From the NCBI RefSeq assembly GCF_045679555.1, contig NC_092091.1:13541918-13605917 (forward strand): 64,000 nucleotides of DNA, in the 5' to 3' direction. The stretch is from Salvelinus alpinus (Eukaryota > Chordata > Actinopteri > Salmoniformes > Salmonidae). The position numbers were made by a program, and so were the translations under genes. Below, piece after piece: positions 1 to 10,934 of the stretch (positions are counted from its first letter, which is position 1; each line of letters starts with the position of its first letter). The notes below the pieces were generated by a model. That model worked only from the letters and a program-made list of their open reading frames with translations, had not been told where the DNA came from and searched no databases.

Positions 1-202
1 CTGTGTGTTAGGACAGTTAGCTCTAGTCTTGAGAGTAGACTGTATCGTGGCTGTATGATGTTAGTTAGTGCAGCTATCTCTAACCTTTAGACTCTCTCTC
101 TCTCTCTGTTCTAGCGGAATAATGGCTGCAGGAAATTCTCACATGATGTACTCCAGTTATGACTGAGAAAAAGTGTGTGTGTGTGCGATTGAGTGGTGGC
201 TA

Positions 203-897
203 TACACACGGGACAGTGACAGAGAGATGTATTACACACGGGACAGTGACAGAGAGATGTATTACACACGGGACAGTGATAGAGAGATGTGTTACACACG
301 GGACAGTGATAGAGAGATGTGTTACACACGGGACAGTGACAGAGAGATGTATTACACACGGGACAGTGACAGAGAGATGTGTTACACACGGGACAGTGAC
401 AGAGAGATGTGTTACACACGGGACAGTGACAGAGAGATGTATTACACACGGGACAGTGACAGAGAGATGTATTACACACGGGACAGTGATAGAGAGATGT
501 GTTACACACGGGACAGTGATAGAGAGATGTGTTACACACGGGACAGTGACAGAGAGATGTATTACACACGGGACAGTGACAGAGAGATGTATTACACACG
601 GGACAGTGACAGAGAGATGTGTTACACACGGGACAGTGACAGAGAGATGTGTTACACACGGGACAGTGATAGAGAGATGTATTACACACGGGACAGTGAC
701 AGAGAGATGTGTTACACACGGGACAGTGACAGAGAGATGTGTTACACACGGGACAGTGACAGAGAGATGTGTTACACACGGGACAGTGACAGAGAGATGT
801 ATTACACACGGGACAGTGACAGAGAGATGTGTTACACACGGGACAGTGACAGAGAGATGTATTACTCACGGGACAGTGACAGAGAGATGTATTACTC
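203..897. repeat. 30-bp minisatellite, about 23 copies (abcc8 intron)
   Basis: A 30-bp unit, built around acacacgggacagtgacaga followed by gagatgtatt, repeats head to tail about 23 times. Copies differ mainly at two positions (gtgac/gtgat and gtatt/gtgtt). Because 30 is a multiple of three, the array stays open in several frames on both strands and produces long apparent proteins of 10-residue repeats; these are not genes. It lies upstream of an abcc8 exon and is therefore most likely intronic. Bases 1-202 and 898-1165 hold only a short CT run and nothing else I recognise. Confidence 0.97.
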
Positions 898-1107
898 AGG
901 CCTACAGTTTCTGCTGGTATTTATTCCAGCTAAATGTTGGATTAGATGTTGATCAATGATCAGCCAGTTAAAAGGAGGTCAATTCACTTGACTGAGTTGA
1001 CAAATCCATTTTCATGGGGTCAAGCACACGTTTAACAACATTTATGTGATGTAACGTCATTGTAATAGATATCTCAGGCTACTGATAGGTAAGGTGTAAT
1101 ACAGTAG

Positions 1108-1591
<484 letters not shown>

Positions 1592-2161
1592 TTTAAAAGA
1601 GGATAAAGTATTTATTCTATACATGGATGGGGAAAATAGAGGTATATTGAAAGGGGGAAGGAGGAGAAGAGAGGCCTAGGGCAACAGTGGGAGCGGGAGT
1701 GAATGAATGGGTGCTTGCTAAATAGGTTAATTTCACCGCTGCACGCTGGCTGCACACACACATGCACGTGCACAAATAGACACACACACACACACACACA
1801 CACGTTCACATGCACATTCACACACAGTCACACTTAAAGGACTTGTCACAACAAGGGACTGCACTGCCTCACAGTAACACAGGAGTAACTCTGAGGAAAC
1901 GGAGCACATGTTAAACAGATTACTACAGGGCTGCAGAGTGATTGGACAGAATTAGAGTCAGGAGAAGGGATGCTTTGGGTTGACATAAAGGTTGAGGTGT
2001 GGGGAAATTCTGGTAACTAGAGAATCCTTACATTGATAGTGAGCTTCGATCTTTGAATACTCCAATTATCTTGTGATTCTTTGGTATTATTGCATTTAAA
2101 ACACACCAATGGCAATATAAAACTTGTTTCAATCAAATGGGGACGATTCAGACTTCCAACA
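1592..2161. other. abcc8 intron, no gene; short CA microsatellite
   Basis: Intronic sequence with a short (CA)n run near 1781-1802. I see no exon or recognisable element otherwise. Confidence 0.6.
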
Positions 2162-2265
2162 TTTGTATTGTATTTGTATTTATTATGGATCCCCATTAGC
2201 TGCTGCCAAGGCAGAAACTGCTCTTCCTGGGGTACAGCAAAACTAAAGCTAACGTGACAGTTATA
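2162..2265. repeat. Dispersed salmonid repeat fragment
   Basis: The stretch with tatggatccccattagctg and the following ctgccaaggcag is one I recognise as a very common salmonid interspersed sequence, probably the 3' end of a LINE. Assignment is from memory of the family, not from a search. The bases from 2266 to 3088 are AT-rich intron in which I see nothing. Confidence 0.5.
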
Positions 2266-3090
2266 AATGTTTGTGGGTATAACTGAGGGTGACTACCGAT
2301 AGTTGCTAATATTTAACAAGATACAAATTGCAACAACAAAAATATATTTTGTGAAAAGTCTTGGCATATAATTAAAACATTCTATGAATCGTAAATCAAC
2401 TCGGTAGGTTTAGCACTATACTGTCTATACAGAAGCCAATAGCTTGGGTCTCCACATTTAATCTCTGCAAGTTATAAGGCCAGCGTTTCATAAACTTCAC
2501 TGTGGAAAAGGGGATATGTTGATATGCTTCAGTTTGCTGCCATATGACTGGTTTCACATTTGTCTCCAGCGATTATAAGGTAAAATAATGTAGATCAAAA
2601 ACAATTGTCATTTATATTTCCAATCCCCTTATCCAAACGGCGTACTCATTTACCTAGCTCTTATCAATAGCTCTTATGAAGTTGTAAATTACAGTGCATG
2701 GAGAACGGTGTTATTCATATCGGAACAAGGAAAGTAGATGTTGTTCCACTTGGAACCGACAGGTCGCTCCACCTTATTCATTGTTTCATCGTGCGTAAAG
2801 GTGAATTATGAAGGAATTAAGTCAAAATCATAATACGGCTTGTCTGTAGACACACCTCCGCCACACCTTTATTTCTTTGATCTCCACCCCAAACGAATAG
2901 CGGGTAAATAGCATGCTATTCAAATGCTAAAGTTCAAGGTCAGAATACATTTAGAGAGAAAAGTGCATAAAAAGTGAATTTCGTTTCATTTACACATGGG
3001 TCCAGATTCCCCCCATAGTGAAGGCACAAACTATTTGACTATTTTACTTTTTTAAAGTACAGTGTACTCTGTGCATAAGAATCAAGGATA

Positions 3091-4627
3091 CAGTGCCTTG
3101 CAAAAGTATTCATCCCCCTTTCCATTTTTCCTATTTTGTTGCATTACAACCTGTCATTTAAATAGATTTTTATTTGGATTGCAAGTAATGGACATACATA
3201 AAATAGTCCAAATAATGAAGTGAAATGAAAAAAATAACTTTTTCAAAAAATTAAAAACGTGCGTGCATATGTATTCACCCCCTTTGCTATGAAGCCCCTA
3301 AATAAGATCTGGTACAACCAATGACCTTCAGAAGTCACATAATTTAGTTAAATAAAGTCCACCTGTGTGCAATCTAAGTATCACATGATCTGTCACATGA
3401 TCTCAGTATACATACACCTGTTCTGAAAGGCCCCAGAGTCTGCAACACCGCTAAGCAAGGGGCACCACCAAGTAACCGGCACCATGAAGACCAATGAGCT
3501 CTCCAAGCAGGTCAGGGACAAAGTTGTGGAGAAGTACAGATCAGGGTTGGGTTATGAAAATATATCAGAAACTTTGAACATCCCACGGAGCACCATTAAA
3601 TCCATTTTTTATTTTTATTGAAAGAATATGACACAAAAACAAACCTGCCAAGAGATGGCCACCCACCAAAACTCACAGACCAGGCAAGGAGGGCATTAAT
3701 CAGAGAGGCAACAAAGAGACCAAAGATAACCCTGAAGGAGCTGCAAAGCTCCACAGCGGAGATTGGAGTATCTTTATGGAAGAGTGGCCAGAAAAAAGCC
3801 ATTGCTTGAAGAAAAGAAATAAGCAAACACGTTTGGTGTTCGCCAAAAGGCACGTGGGAGACTCCCCAAACATATGGAAGAAGGTACTCTGGTCAGATGA
3901 GACTAAAATTGTGCTTTTTGGCCATCAAGGAAAACATTATGTCTGGCACAAACCCAACACCTCTCATCACCCCGAGAAACCATCCCCACAATGTTTTTCA
4001 TCGGCAGGGACTGGGAAAATGGTCAGAATTGAAAGAATGATGGATGGCGCTAAATACAGGGAAATTCTTGTGGGAAACCTGTTTCAGTCTTCCAGAGATT
4101 TGAGACTGGGACGGAGGTTCACCTTCCAGCAGGACAATGACTCTAAGCGTACTGCTAAAGAAACACTCAAGTGGTTTAAGGGGAAACATTTAAATGTCTT
4201 GGAATGGCCTAGTCAAAGCCCAGACCTCAATCCAATTGAGAATCTGTGGTATGATTTAAAGATTGCTGTACACTAGCGGAACCCATTCAACTTGAACGAG
4301 CTGGAGCAGGTTTGACTTGAGGAATGGGCAAAAATTCCAGTGGCTAGATGTGCCAAGCTTATGGAGACATATCCCAAGAGACTTACAGCTGTAATTGCTG
4401 CAAAAGGTGGGTCTACAAAGCATTGACTTTGAGGGGTGAATAGTTATGCACGCTCAAGTTTTCAGTTTTTTTGTCTTATTTCTTGTTTGTTTCACAATCT
4501 TCAAAGTGGTAGGCATGTTGTGTAAATCAAATGATACAAACCCCCCAAAAATCTATTTTAATTTCAGGTTGTAAGGCAACAAAATAGGAAAAATGCCAAG
4601 GGGGACGAATACTTTCGCAAGCCACTG
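3091..4627 (+). mobile_element. Tc1/mariner transposon, full length but decayed (abcc8 intron)
   Basis: The element is bounded by imperfect inverted repeats: cagtgccttgcaaaagtatt at the left end, and at the right end a sequence whose reverse complement reads cagtggcttgcgaaagtatt. It is flanked on both sides by the TA dinucleotide that Tc1 elements duplicate (3089-3090 and 4628-4629). At about 1.54 kb it has the length usual for Tc1. It carries a broken transposase in the + orientation and lies in the abcc8 intron between the exons ending at 1299 and starting at 4698. Confidence 0.93.
3484..4430 (+). pseudogene. Tc1-type transposase pseudogene (DD34E)
   Basis: The reading begins MKTNELSKQVRDKVVEKYRS, the helix-turn-helix DNA-binding region of Tc1-like transposases. 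It is disrupted around 3600-3620, where an AT-rich stretch replaces coding sequence, and changes frame again near 3776. The catalytic part is still readable: WSDETKI (first Asp), QQDND (second Asp) and [11 protein letters not shown] (Glu), with 34 residues between the second Asp and the Glu as expected for the family. An in-frame TAG at 4274-4276 truncates the C-terminus, which can be followed in sequence to about 4430. The gene is dead. Confidence 0.9.
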
Positions 4628-4697
4628 TATAAAAACATGTTACTACAGGCTCATCCTCATTTTCTGCCTTTGTCTTGTGACTGTATTGTGCCTACAG

Positions 4698-4760
4698 GAG
4701 AGCATCCTGCAAAAGGTGGTGATGACTGCCTTCGCTGACAGAACAGTGGTTACCATAGCA
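4698..4760 (+). CDS. abcc8: abcc8 (SUR1) penultimate exon
   Basis: A 63-bp exon between the acceptor tgcctacag (ending 4697) and the donor gtaagt (4761). It encodes 21 residues, beginning ESILQKVVMTAFADRTVVTI and ending in Ala. This follows directly in phase 0 from the previous exon (...IDMAT) and matches the SUR segment between the D-loop and the switch His of nucleotide-binding domain 2. The exon is short but conserved in the family. The 1300-4697 intron before it contains the Tc1 insertion. Confidence 0.93.
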
Positions 4761-5160
4761 GTAAGTATCTCTGTTGTAAGGTCCCCAGTTCTGTCTCACC
4801 GATATGAAAGCAGATACATCCTGACATGTACTGACGTCAGGTGACCACTGGAGACTTATGATATATTGAGTGTCAGTAGCTCTTCTGCTATGACCTTAAT
4901 GCAAATGGTGGCAAGGTTGAATCATAGAAATAGAACTGAATCTGAACTGGTAGCGCAGGAGGGCCCAACTCTAGTCCTGGAGGGCCACCGTCCTGCTGGT
5001 TTGTGATTTTCTATTGGACTACATTCTGTGGGAGTAAACATGCTTTTTATGCACTTGGAAATTAGAATAACAAGAGTCAAAAGTGACTACCAGGCTGCCA
5101 TGGTGGTTTCCCATGGGGAAGTGAGATGGAGAGAGGACCCTAGGAGATGGCTTACTCATT
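4761..5160. other. abcc8 intron, nothing recognised
   Basis: About 400 bp of intron with no exon and no clear element before the SINE at 5161. Confidence 0.5.
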
Positions 5161-5375
5161 GGGGCTCACGAGTGGCGCAGCGGTCTAAGGCACTGCAGGG
5201 TGTCACTATAGACACCCTGGTTCAATTCCAGGCTGTATCACAACAGACCGTGATTGGGAGTCCCATAGGGCGGCACACAATTGGCCCAGTGTCGTCCGGG
5301 TTTGGCCGGTGTAGGCCGTCATTGTAAATAAGAATTTGTTCTTAATTTACTTGCCCAGTTAAATTAAGGTTAAAT
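5161..5375 (+). repeat. tRNA-derived salmonid SINE
   Basis: The head contains an RNA polymerase III A box (gagtggcgcagcggtctaag) and, about 50 bp later, a B box (ggttcaattcc). A tRNA-unrelated body follows, ending in the tail ggccgtcattgtaaataaga and a degenerate taaattaaggt. Other copies of the same family lie at 45011, 46039 and, inverted, at 57390. The copy is inside the last abcc8 intron. The exact family name was not confirmed. Confidence 0.85.
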
Positions 5376-5569
5376 TTCATAAGGGTAAATCCCTGAAAGA
5401 TCACTGAAATATATCTTTAGTAGGTCTATGGTGGTCATCGTGTGCATAGCATTTACAGTATATTTGTAATCTATGTAACCCCGAATGTCAAAAGACTGAA
5501 GTTGTTAAAAATGTTTATTTCTCTCTAACCTAATGTTTCTTTCTTTCTCTCTTTTCTTTCTGTACTTAG

Positions 5570-5707
5570 CATCGTGTCCACACCATCCTGAATGCAGACC
5601 TGGTGATAGTGATGAAGAGAGGGATCATTCTAGAATACGACAGACCCCAGGCACTGCTGGAGAAAGAGGACAGCGTCTTTGCCGCATTCGTCAAGGCAGA
5701 CAAGTGA
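5570..5707 (+). CDS. abcc8: abcc8 (SUR1) last coding exon and stop
   Basis: Starting after the acceptor tgtacttag (ending 5569), this 138-bp exon encodes 45 residues and a TGA stop at 5705-5707. It opens with [18 protein letters not shown], which carries the switch-loop His of nucleotide-binding domain 2, and closes with [15 protein letters not shown]. Family knowledge: SUR1 ends DSVFASFVRADK, while the SUR2 isoforms end differently (SUR2B in ...RADM), so the terminal Lys and DSVF favour SUR1. Together with the two preceding exons it encodes about 110 residues, roughly the last 7% of the protein. kcnj11 starts 5.2 kb downstream on the same strand, as expected for the conserved ABCC8-KCNJ11 gene pair. 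Confidence 0.94.
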   Translation, partial: HRVHTILNADLVIVMKRGIILEYDRPQALLEKEDSVFAAFVKADK

Positions 5708-5988
5708 CCAATGAGGAAGAGGGAGGAAATTCAAAGTGCATTTGAAGAGCTTATTTCCAAAACGCTATATCTACCAACTTTTAACATTTGTGTTTTTTCA
5801 TCAGAAATGATTGCTTATGTGTATATTCATGTGTGTGTAAAATATTACTATTCTTAGATTTTTTATTCATAGATTTTAGATGTGTAAGAAAATGTGTTTT
5901 TTCTAAATGCTATATATTCATTGTTTAGTTGGAATGGAATATTGGTATCCTGTATATTTGACTGTGATATGTGGTTGTCTCACCTAGC

Positions 5989-6504
5989 TGTAACGCTCTT
6001 CTACTTCGTCCTCCTCCTCAGACGAGGAGAGGCGAGAAGGATCGGAGGACCAATTTGCAGCGTAGTAATTTGACATGATATTTATTAAAGAATAAAGACA
6101 AATACGAAAAACACTTGAGAATTTACAAAATAATAAACGGAGTCAACAGACCTGAACAAACGAACTTACATAACACGAAGAACGCACGAACAGGAAAATA
6201 GACTACACAAAAACCGAACGAACAAAACGAAACAGTCCCGTGTGGTGCAAACAGACACAGACACGTGTGGTGCAAACAGACACAGACACGGAAGACAACC
6301 ACCCACAACAAACAATGTGAAACCACCTACCTTAATATGGTTCTCAATCAGAGGAGATGAAAACCACCTGCCTCTAATTGAGAACCATATCAGGTCACCC
6401 ATTTACCAACATAGAAACACATAACATAGAAATGCCCACCCACACTCACGCCCTGACCGACTAACACATACAAAAACAACAGAAAACAGGTCAGGAACGT
6501 GACA
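5989..6504 (-). mobile_element. Solo-LTR-like or TRIM-like insertion with CTAG target duplication
   Basis: The 516-bp segment begins TGTAACGC and ends ACGTGACA, that is TG...CA termini. It is flanked by ctagc on the left (5984-5988) and ctagt on the right (6505-6509), a 4-bp duplication with a fifth base differing. On the - strand it contains AATAAA (near 6080) close to its end, as an LTR would. A near-perfect hairpin lies at about 6338-6393. I recognise the sequence as a repeat present in many salmonid loci. No internal retroelement genes are present. It sits about 280 bp after the abcc8 stop codon. Confidence 0.7.
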
Positions 6505-6530
6505 CTAGTCATTTTAAGATGAATGCACTT

Positions 6531-6572
6531 ACTGTAAGTCGCTCTGGATAAGAGCATCTGCCAAATGTAAAT
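6531..6572 (+). repeat. SINE/LINE tail fragment
   Basis: Contains taagtcgctctggataagag followed by catctgccaaatg, the 3' tail of a common salmonid SINE. The same tail recurs at 46928 and 49913 and, inverted, at 31921. Confidence 0.7.
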
Positions 6573-6680
6573 GTTTTACATACAGATCTTATATTACTGT
6601 ATTGACTTATTTTCTAAAACATTTTTTAAATATTTATGTCACACATCTATAATTTGTAAATTTCTTACATTTGTGTAGGC

Positions 6681-6726
6681 AGATATATATATATATATAT
6701 ATATATAGAAGGAGAGAGAGAGAGAG
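6681..6726. repeat. AT microsatellite followed by GA run
   Basis: (AT)n of about 26 bp is directly followed by a short (GA)n run. Confidence 0.95.
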
Positions 6727-7022
6727 AATTTTGCTAAAAAAAACATGATTATTTGTCTCTCTGAAATGAAACCATCAAGTGATAGATTTTAAACAAATAC
6801 ATGTCTGTCATTGAAAAACCCCATACCATGATTAGATAGTGAAAAAACTCACCAATCTCTTTCAGAAGTTCTTTAATCAAGAAAAGCTAATTTATCAACA
6901 TTTCTGAAAATGGATATATAGCATTTTAGAATGAAACTCTTTACTTGTACCATGGGCTGTATATTATTATTCTATTTTCTAATCCTGTATGATATTTGTA
7001 CATAACATGTTAATTCTATGTT

Positions 7023-7028
7023 AATAAA
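7023..7028 (+). promoter_or_regulatory. Candidate abcc8 poly(A) signal
   Basis: An AATAAA hexamer within ttaataaaaaac is followed by GT-rich sequence after about 20-30 bp. It lies 1.3 kb after the abcc8 stop. If used, the LTR-like insertion at 5989-6504 is inside the 3' UTR. There is no transcript evidence here. Confidence 0.4.
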
Positions 7029-7654
7029 AAACATAATCATTGCACAGCAGTGTTATGCCTACAGTTTATTTGACAGGAAGGTAGTTTTGTGTGACCTCAC
7101 AATGTACAAAGCCAAGCAAGTCAGCTGTGGAAGGCTGGGTTAGAATGACACTTCAACTGACTCTGGGCTGTGTTCTAGAAATAGTCAATACTATCTAGCT
7201 GAAGCAGCTCCCAGACAGAAAAAAGTCCCAGGAACAGTGTGTCTTTTTGGAGTTAAGGGTTAGGTTAGGGTTGGGGTTCATGTAAGCGTTGGACTTAAGG
7301 TTAAGGGCTGTGGAACATGTGACACCAGGGTATCAGAGTGCCAGTGCCTGCAATGTGAAAGTGACTGCTGCAAGCAAGGTTTATATTGGACGTGTTTATG
7401 GGAATGCCAAGGTTAATATGAACATTTATGGAGTCCACTGGTTTGTTATGGGGGCCCCCAGCACCCATGGACATTCTGGAAATGTGAACCCAGTTCAGCA
7501 TGGGTTTTGTGTATCGTCACTGAGAAAGTTATACAAGGGACGTCAGAAACAAAGATTTAGGACCTGAATCATAGCCTTGTAAACAGCATGAGAGGGATTC
7601 AGATTCCATGTGTATGTAATGGGCCTTCTCCAGGGTTGCTGGACAATGGTCCAC
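7029..7654. other. Intergenic, nothing coding recognised
   Basis: Sequence between abcc8 and the LINE fragment. It contains a short degenerate ttaggg-like run near 7254-7278 (agggttaggttagggttggg), too short to call a telomeric repeat. The open frames here show no family features. Confidence 0.5.
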
Positions 7655-8560
7655 AAACACCAACACAGTCGTGAAGAGGCCACGACAACACCTCTTCCCC
7701 CTCAGGAGGCTGAAAAGATTTGGCATGGTCCCTCAGATCCTCAAAAAGTTCTACAGCTGCACCATTGAGAGGATCTTGACTGGCTGCATCACCGCCTGGT
7801 ACTGCAACTGCTTGGCATCCGACCGCAAGGCGCTACAGAGGATAGTGCATAGGCCCCAGTAGATCACTGGGGCCAAACTTCCTGCCATCCAGGACCTCTA
7901 TACCAGGCGGTGTCAGAGGAAGGCCCTAAAAAATTGTCAAAGACTGTTCTCTCTGCTACCGCATGGAAAGCGGTACCGATGCACCAATTCTACAACCAAC
8001 AGGACCCTGAACAGCTTCTACCCCCAAGCCATAACATGACTACCTAATTGTTTAAATAGTTAACCAAATAGCTACACTGACTATGTGCATTGACCCTTTT
8101 TGCACTAACTTTTTTGATTCATCACATATGCTGCTGTTAGTTTATTATACGCTGCTGTTAGTTTATTATTTTGTCACGTTATTCCTAGTTATATGTACAT
8201 ATCTAGCTCAATTACCTCGTACCCCTGCACATGGACTCGATACTGGTACCCCTTGTATATAGACAAGATATTACCTCGTACCCCTGCGCATGGACTCGAT
8301 ACTGGTACCCCTTGTATATAGACAAGTTATTACCTCGTACCCCTGCACATCGACTCGATACTGGTACCTCTTGTATATATAGACAAGTTACTTTTATTAT
8401 TACGTGTTTTACTTTTCTATTATTTCTCTACTGTCTTCCTCTCTGCATTGTTGGGAAGGGCCCTTAAGTATCCATTTCACTGTTAGTCTACACCTGTTGT
8501 TTACGAACCAGTTTCTACCCCCAAGCCATAAGACTGCTACATAATTGTTTAAATAGTTAA
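7655..8560 (+). mobile_element. 5'-truncated LINE, end of reverse transcriptase ORF plus 3' tail
   Basis: Between 7671 and about 8035 the + strand encodes RRLKRFGMVPQILKKFYSC, then ERILTGCITAWYCNC, then KALQRIV. This is the C-terminal part of the ORF2 protein of L2/Rex-type fish LINEs. An in-frame TAG at 7860-7862 interrupts it, and similarity continues afterwards (ITGAKLPAIQDLY, then RRCQRKA). The non-coding tail follows and contains an internal tandem triplication (8216-8385). Only the 3' end is present, as is typical of LINE insertions that truncate at the 5' side. Confidence 0.8.
8216..8390. repeat. About 62-bp tandem repeat, 3 copies, in LINE tail
   Basis: The unit contains acctcgtacccctgcacatg, then gactcgatactggtacc, then cttgtatatagacaag, and occurs three times with small differences. 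Confidence 0.9.
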
Positions 8561-8587
8561 TGGATGTCAGAAACACAACACCTGCCC

Positions 8588-8774
8588 GAGACATCACTGA
8601 GACATCACTGAGACATCACTGAGACATCACCGAGATATCACAGAGACATCACCGAGACATCACTGAGACATCACTGAGACATCACCGAGATATCACAGAG
8701 ACATCACCGAGACATCACTGAGACATCACCGAGACATCACTGAGACATCACCGAGACATCACTGAGACATCACA
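8588..8774. repeat. 11-bp satellite, 17 copies
   Basis: The unit gagacatcact repeats 17 times exactly in register over 187 bp, with substitutions to gagacatcacc and gagatatcaca. Confidence 0.95.
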
Positions 8775-8905
8775 CTCTTTTCCCTTCTTTAGCCCCTGTT
8801 TCTTGTTTTGTTTTAATCTCTGTTTTTTCTTTAGTTTCTACTATTGTAAAGCACTTTGGGTCATTGAAAAATCGCTATATAAGTCCCATGTATTATTATT
8901 ATGTT
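8775..8905 (+). repeat. Dispersed repeat tail with ATT microsatellite
   Basis: Ends in gtaaagcactttgggtcatt, then tatataagtcccatgtatta and (TTA)n, a common 3' tail of teleost non-LTR elements. Bases 8906-9334 show nothing else I recognise. Confidence 0.5.
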
Positions 8906-9334
8906 TAGGTCTATTGTCTGAGATACATGTAGTTTGATAGTGTGTTGTCTAATTATTTTCTTATTAATATATTATGTCATTCGTGTTTGGGAAGATTGTC
9001 TATAATTGAGAATGAATAAATAACCTTCCATATGTGAAAAGGTTCTAATTCGATCCTTTGAGTTGATACATTGATTAACTAAATGTAGTTCATTGATCCC
9101 TAGAGAGGGAAATGCCATCAGCATAGCCCAGACTTTCAGATGATGTTTCATATTAGGCTACTGATCAAGTACAGCTGAAAGAGGCACAGTTTCTCCTGCC
9201 TAATGCCTTCCCTGCTCAAGCTCTGGTTTCAGCCAGGTTACACCAGATGGTCCTCAGGACGTCAGGAGATGTCTTCAAGACCGGCCACTAGGGGCAACGT
9301 GAGCCCCTATTACTGTATAGTAATACAATTATCA

Positions 9335-9554
9335 ATAATTGATTGGACTTATACAATGCTTTTTCTAGTCACCCAAAGTGCTTTATGGGGGAAGCTCATC
9401 TCATCCACCACCAATGTGTAGCACCCAATGTCTTGCGGCAGAATGATCACCACACATCAGCTATCAGGTGGAGAGGTGAGGAGTGATATATACCAATTAG
9501 TAATGAGGGGGATGATTAGGTGGCCATGATGGAAATGGGGTCAGGTTGGGAATT

Positions 9555-9588
<34 letters not shown>

Positions 9589-9720
9589 ATGATAATTGCC
9601 ATGAGATCTTTAGTGACCACAGAGTAAGAACACCTGTTTAACATTCCATCTGAAAGACAGCATCCTACAAAGGGTGATGTCCCCATCACTACCCTGGGGC
9701 CTTGGGATATGATTTTAGGG
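9335..9720 (+). repeat. Dispersed teleost repeat
   Basis: The run with ctagtcacccaaagtgcttt, then caccaccaatgtgtagcacc and tcagctatcaggtggagagg, is one I recognise as a widespread fish interspersed sequence. The identification is from memory and needs a repeat search. Confidence 0.55.
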
Positions 9721-10400
9721 GTAATTCCTCCTTCTGGCCCTCCAACACCACTTCCAGCAGCATCTGATCCATGGCTTAAGCCACCAGCTCTGGCTCCGAA
9801 GATTGCGCCTTCAATTCCAGTGCTAGGGACTTGTTTTTATTTTTTTCTGTCCCTAACCTTAACCCTTACCAAACCAGTCAAAATTCATGCCTAAATTTAA
9901 CTGTCAAGTTTTTCTGTTTTAACCCTATCCCAAACCTTAACCCTTACCTTAACCAGTCGGAATGAATGGCTAAACTGAACCATCGAAATATTGAAGAGAT
10001 TCTGTGAGATCTTGTTGCTAATTTAGCAGCACTGAGCTTCATCTAACCTGCCTGTCTCCCATAGAGATAGTTAGATGACACAACATTGTAACTGTTCTAT
10101 TATGGCATCTGTGAGAGCATGGGCAGTGCCATTGAGGCAATCTCCATTTTGAAGTAATCAATTATCTTCTTCTACTACTTCTATGAGTTGGTAAACAAAC
10201 TGGAAGGGTGCATACTACCACTTTGAGTGTGTTGTTTGAACAGGTATAAAGCCAAGGTTGGCGATTTATTGCCACTGGAGTTATACTTCATTGGCTGAAC
10301 CCTCCTGGTGACCTGGATGGAATTATGTGATCCTTCCTTAACCAATAGGAAGTCCCACCCAGTTGACTACTTCAAAATGGCGAAAGTCCTCTAAAACGGG
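9721..10400. other. Intergenic, upstream of kcnj11
   Basis: Contains degenerate ccctaaccttaaccc-type runs near 9850-9955 common in salmonid DNA. No gene recognised. Confidence 0.5.
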
Positions 10401-10934
10401 CTTTTGGGAAATGGAGTCCTCTATGTATCTCTATGCTCCCTCATCAGAACAATGGGGCCGGGGTAATTGTATCACCTCTGGGTAAAACACTCGGGTTAGT
10501 AGACGATTACACCACTCCTGTTACGATATATCTACCTCGTTAAAGGTTTGCCTATACATGAGAGAATTCTGTTTTCATCGAGTGAAAAGCGCGCCAGACC
10601 GGTGCGTCAACTGCGAAGGAAATATCGAGTTGCAGTTCGTGACTGACAGCGGCAGCTGAATCTTCTCATGAGACCTGGGCGGCTATGGTGGTGTCCCTGT
10701 CTAACCGGTGTGAGGAGCACACATACTTTTAGAAACTCGATGACAGCACAACACTCTCTCCTGCGAGCTGCTGTCATTCGGAAGAGTACTGTCACTGGAG
10801 GTTGACCTTCGACTAGAAGACACAGTTGAGAAAAGGAATTCCTTAGCCTATATATTTCATCAAGATAAGAGGTAGCTAATCTTCGTAATCCAAAGCAAGT
10901 GGTTAGGGGGTGACTAGTAGGCTATGGGAGCATT
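10401..10934 (+). promoter_or_regulatory. Probable kcnj11 5' UTR and promoter region
   Basis: The 530 bp before the kcnj11 start is richer in CpG than its surroundings (for example gcgcgccagaccggtgcgtc near 10590). I cannot place the transcription start. The start codon context is gagcattATG. Confidence 0.35.

Noticed and set aside
111..959. Long open frames giving 10-residue Cys-rich or Thr-rich repeat proteins
   Set aside because: They are translations of the 30-bp minisatellite, open on both strands and in several frames because the unit length is divisible by three. No splice or start context supports a gene.
3776..4276. An active transposase gene
   Set aside because: The frame lacks the N-terminal DNA-binding domain and ends at an internal stop. 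The element is decayed.
7254..7278. Interstitial telomeric repeat
   Set aside because: Only two or three imperfect TTAGGG-like units; similar degenerate runs are common in salmonid DNA.
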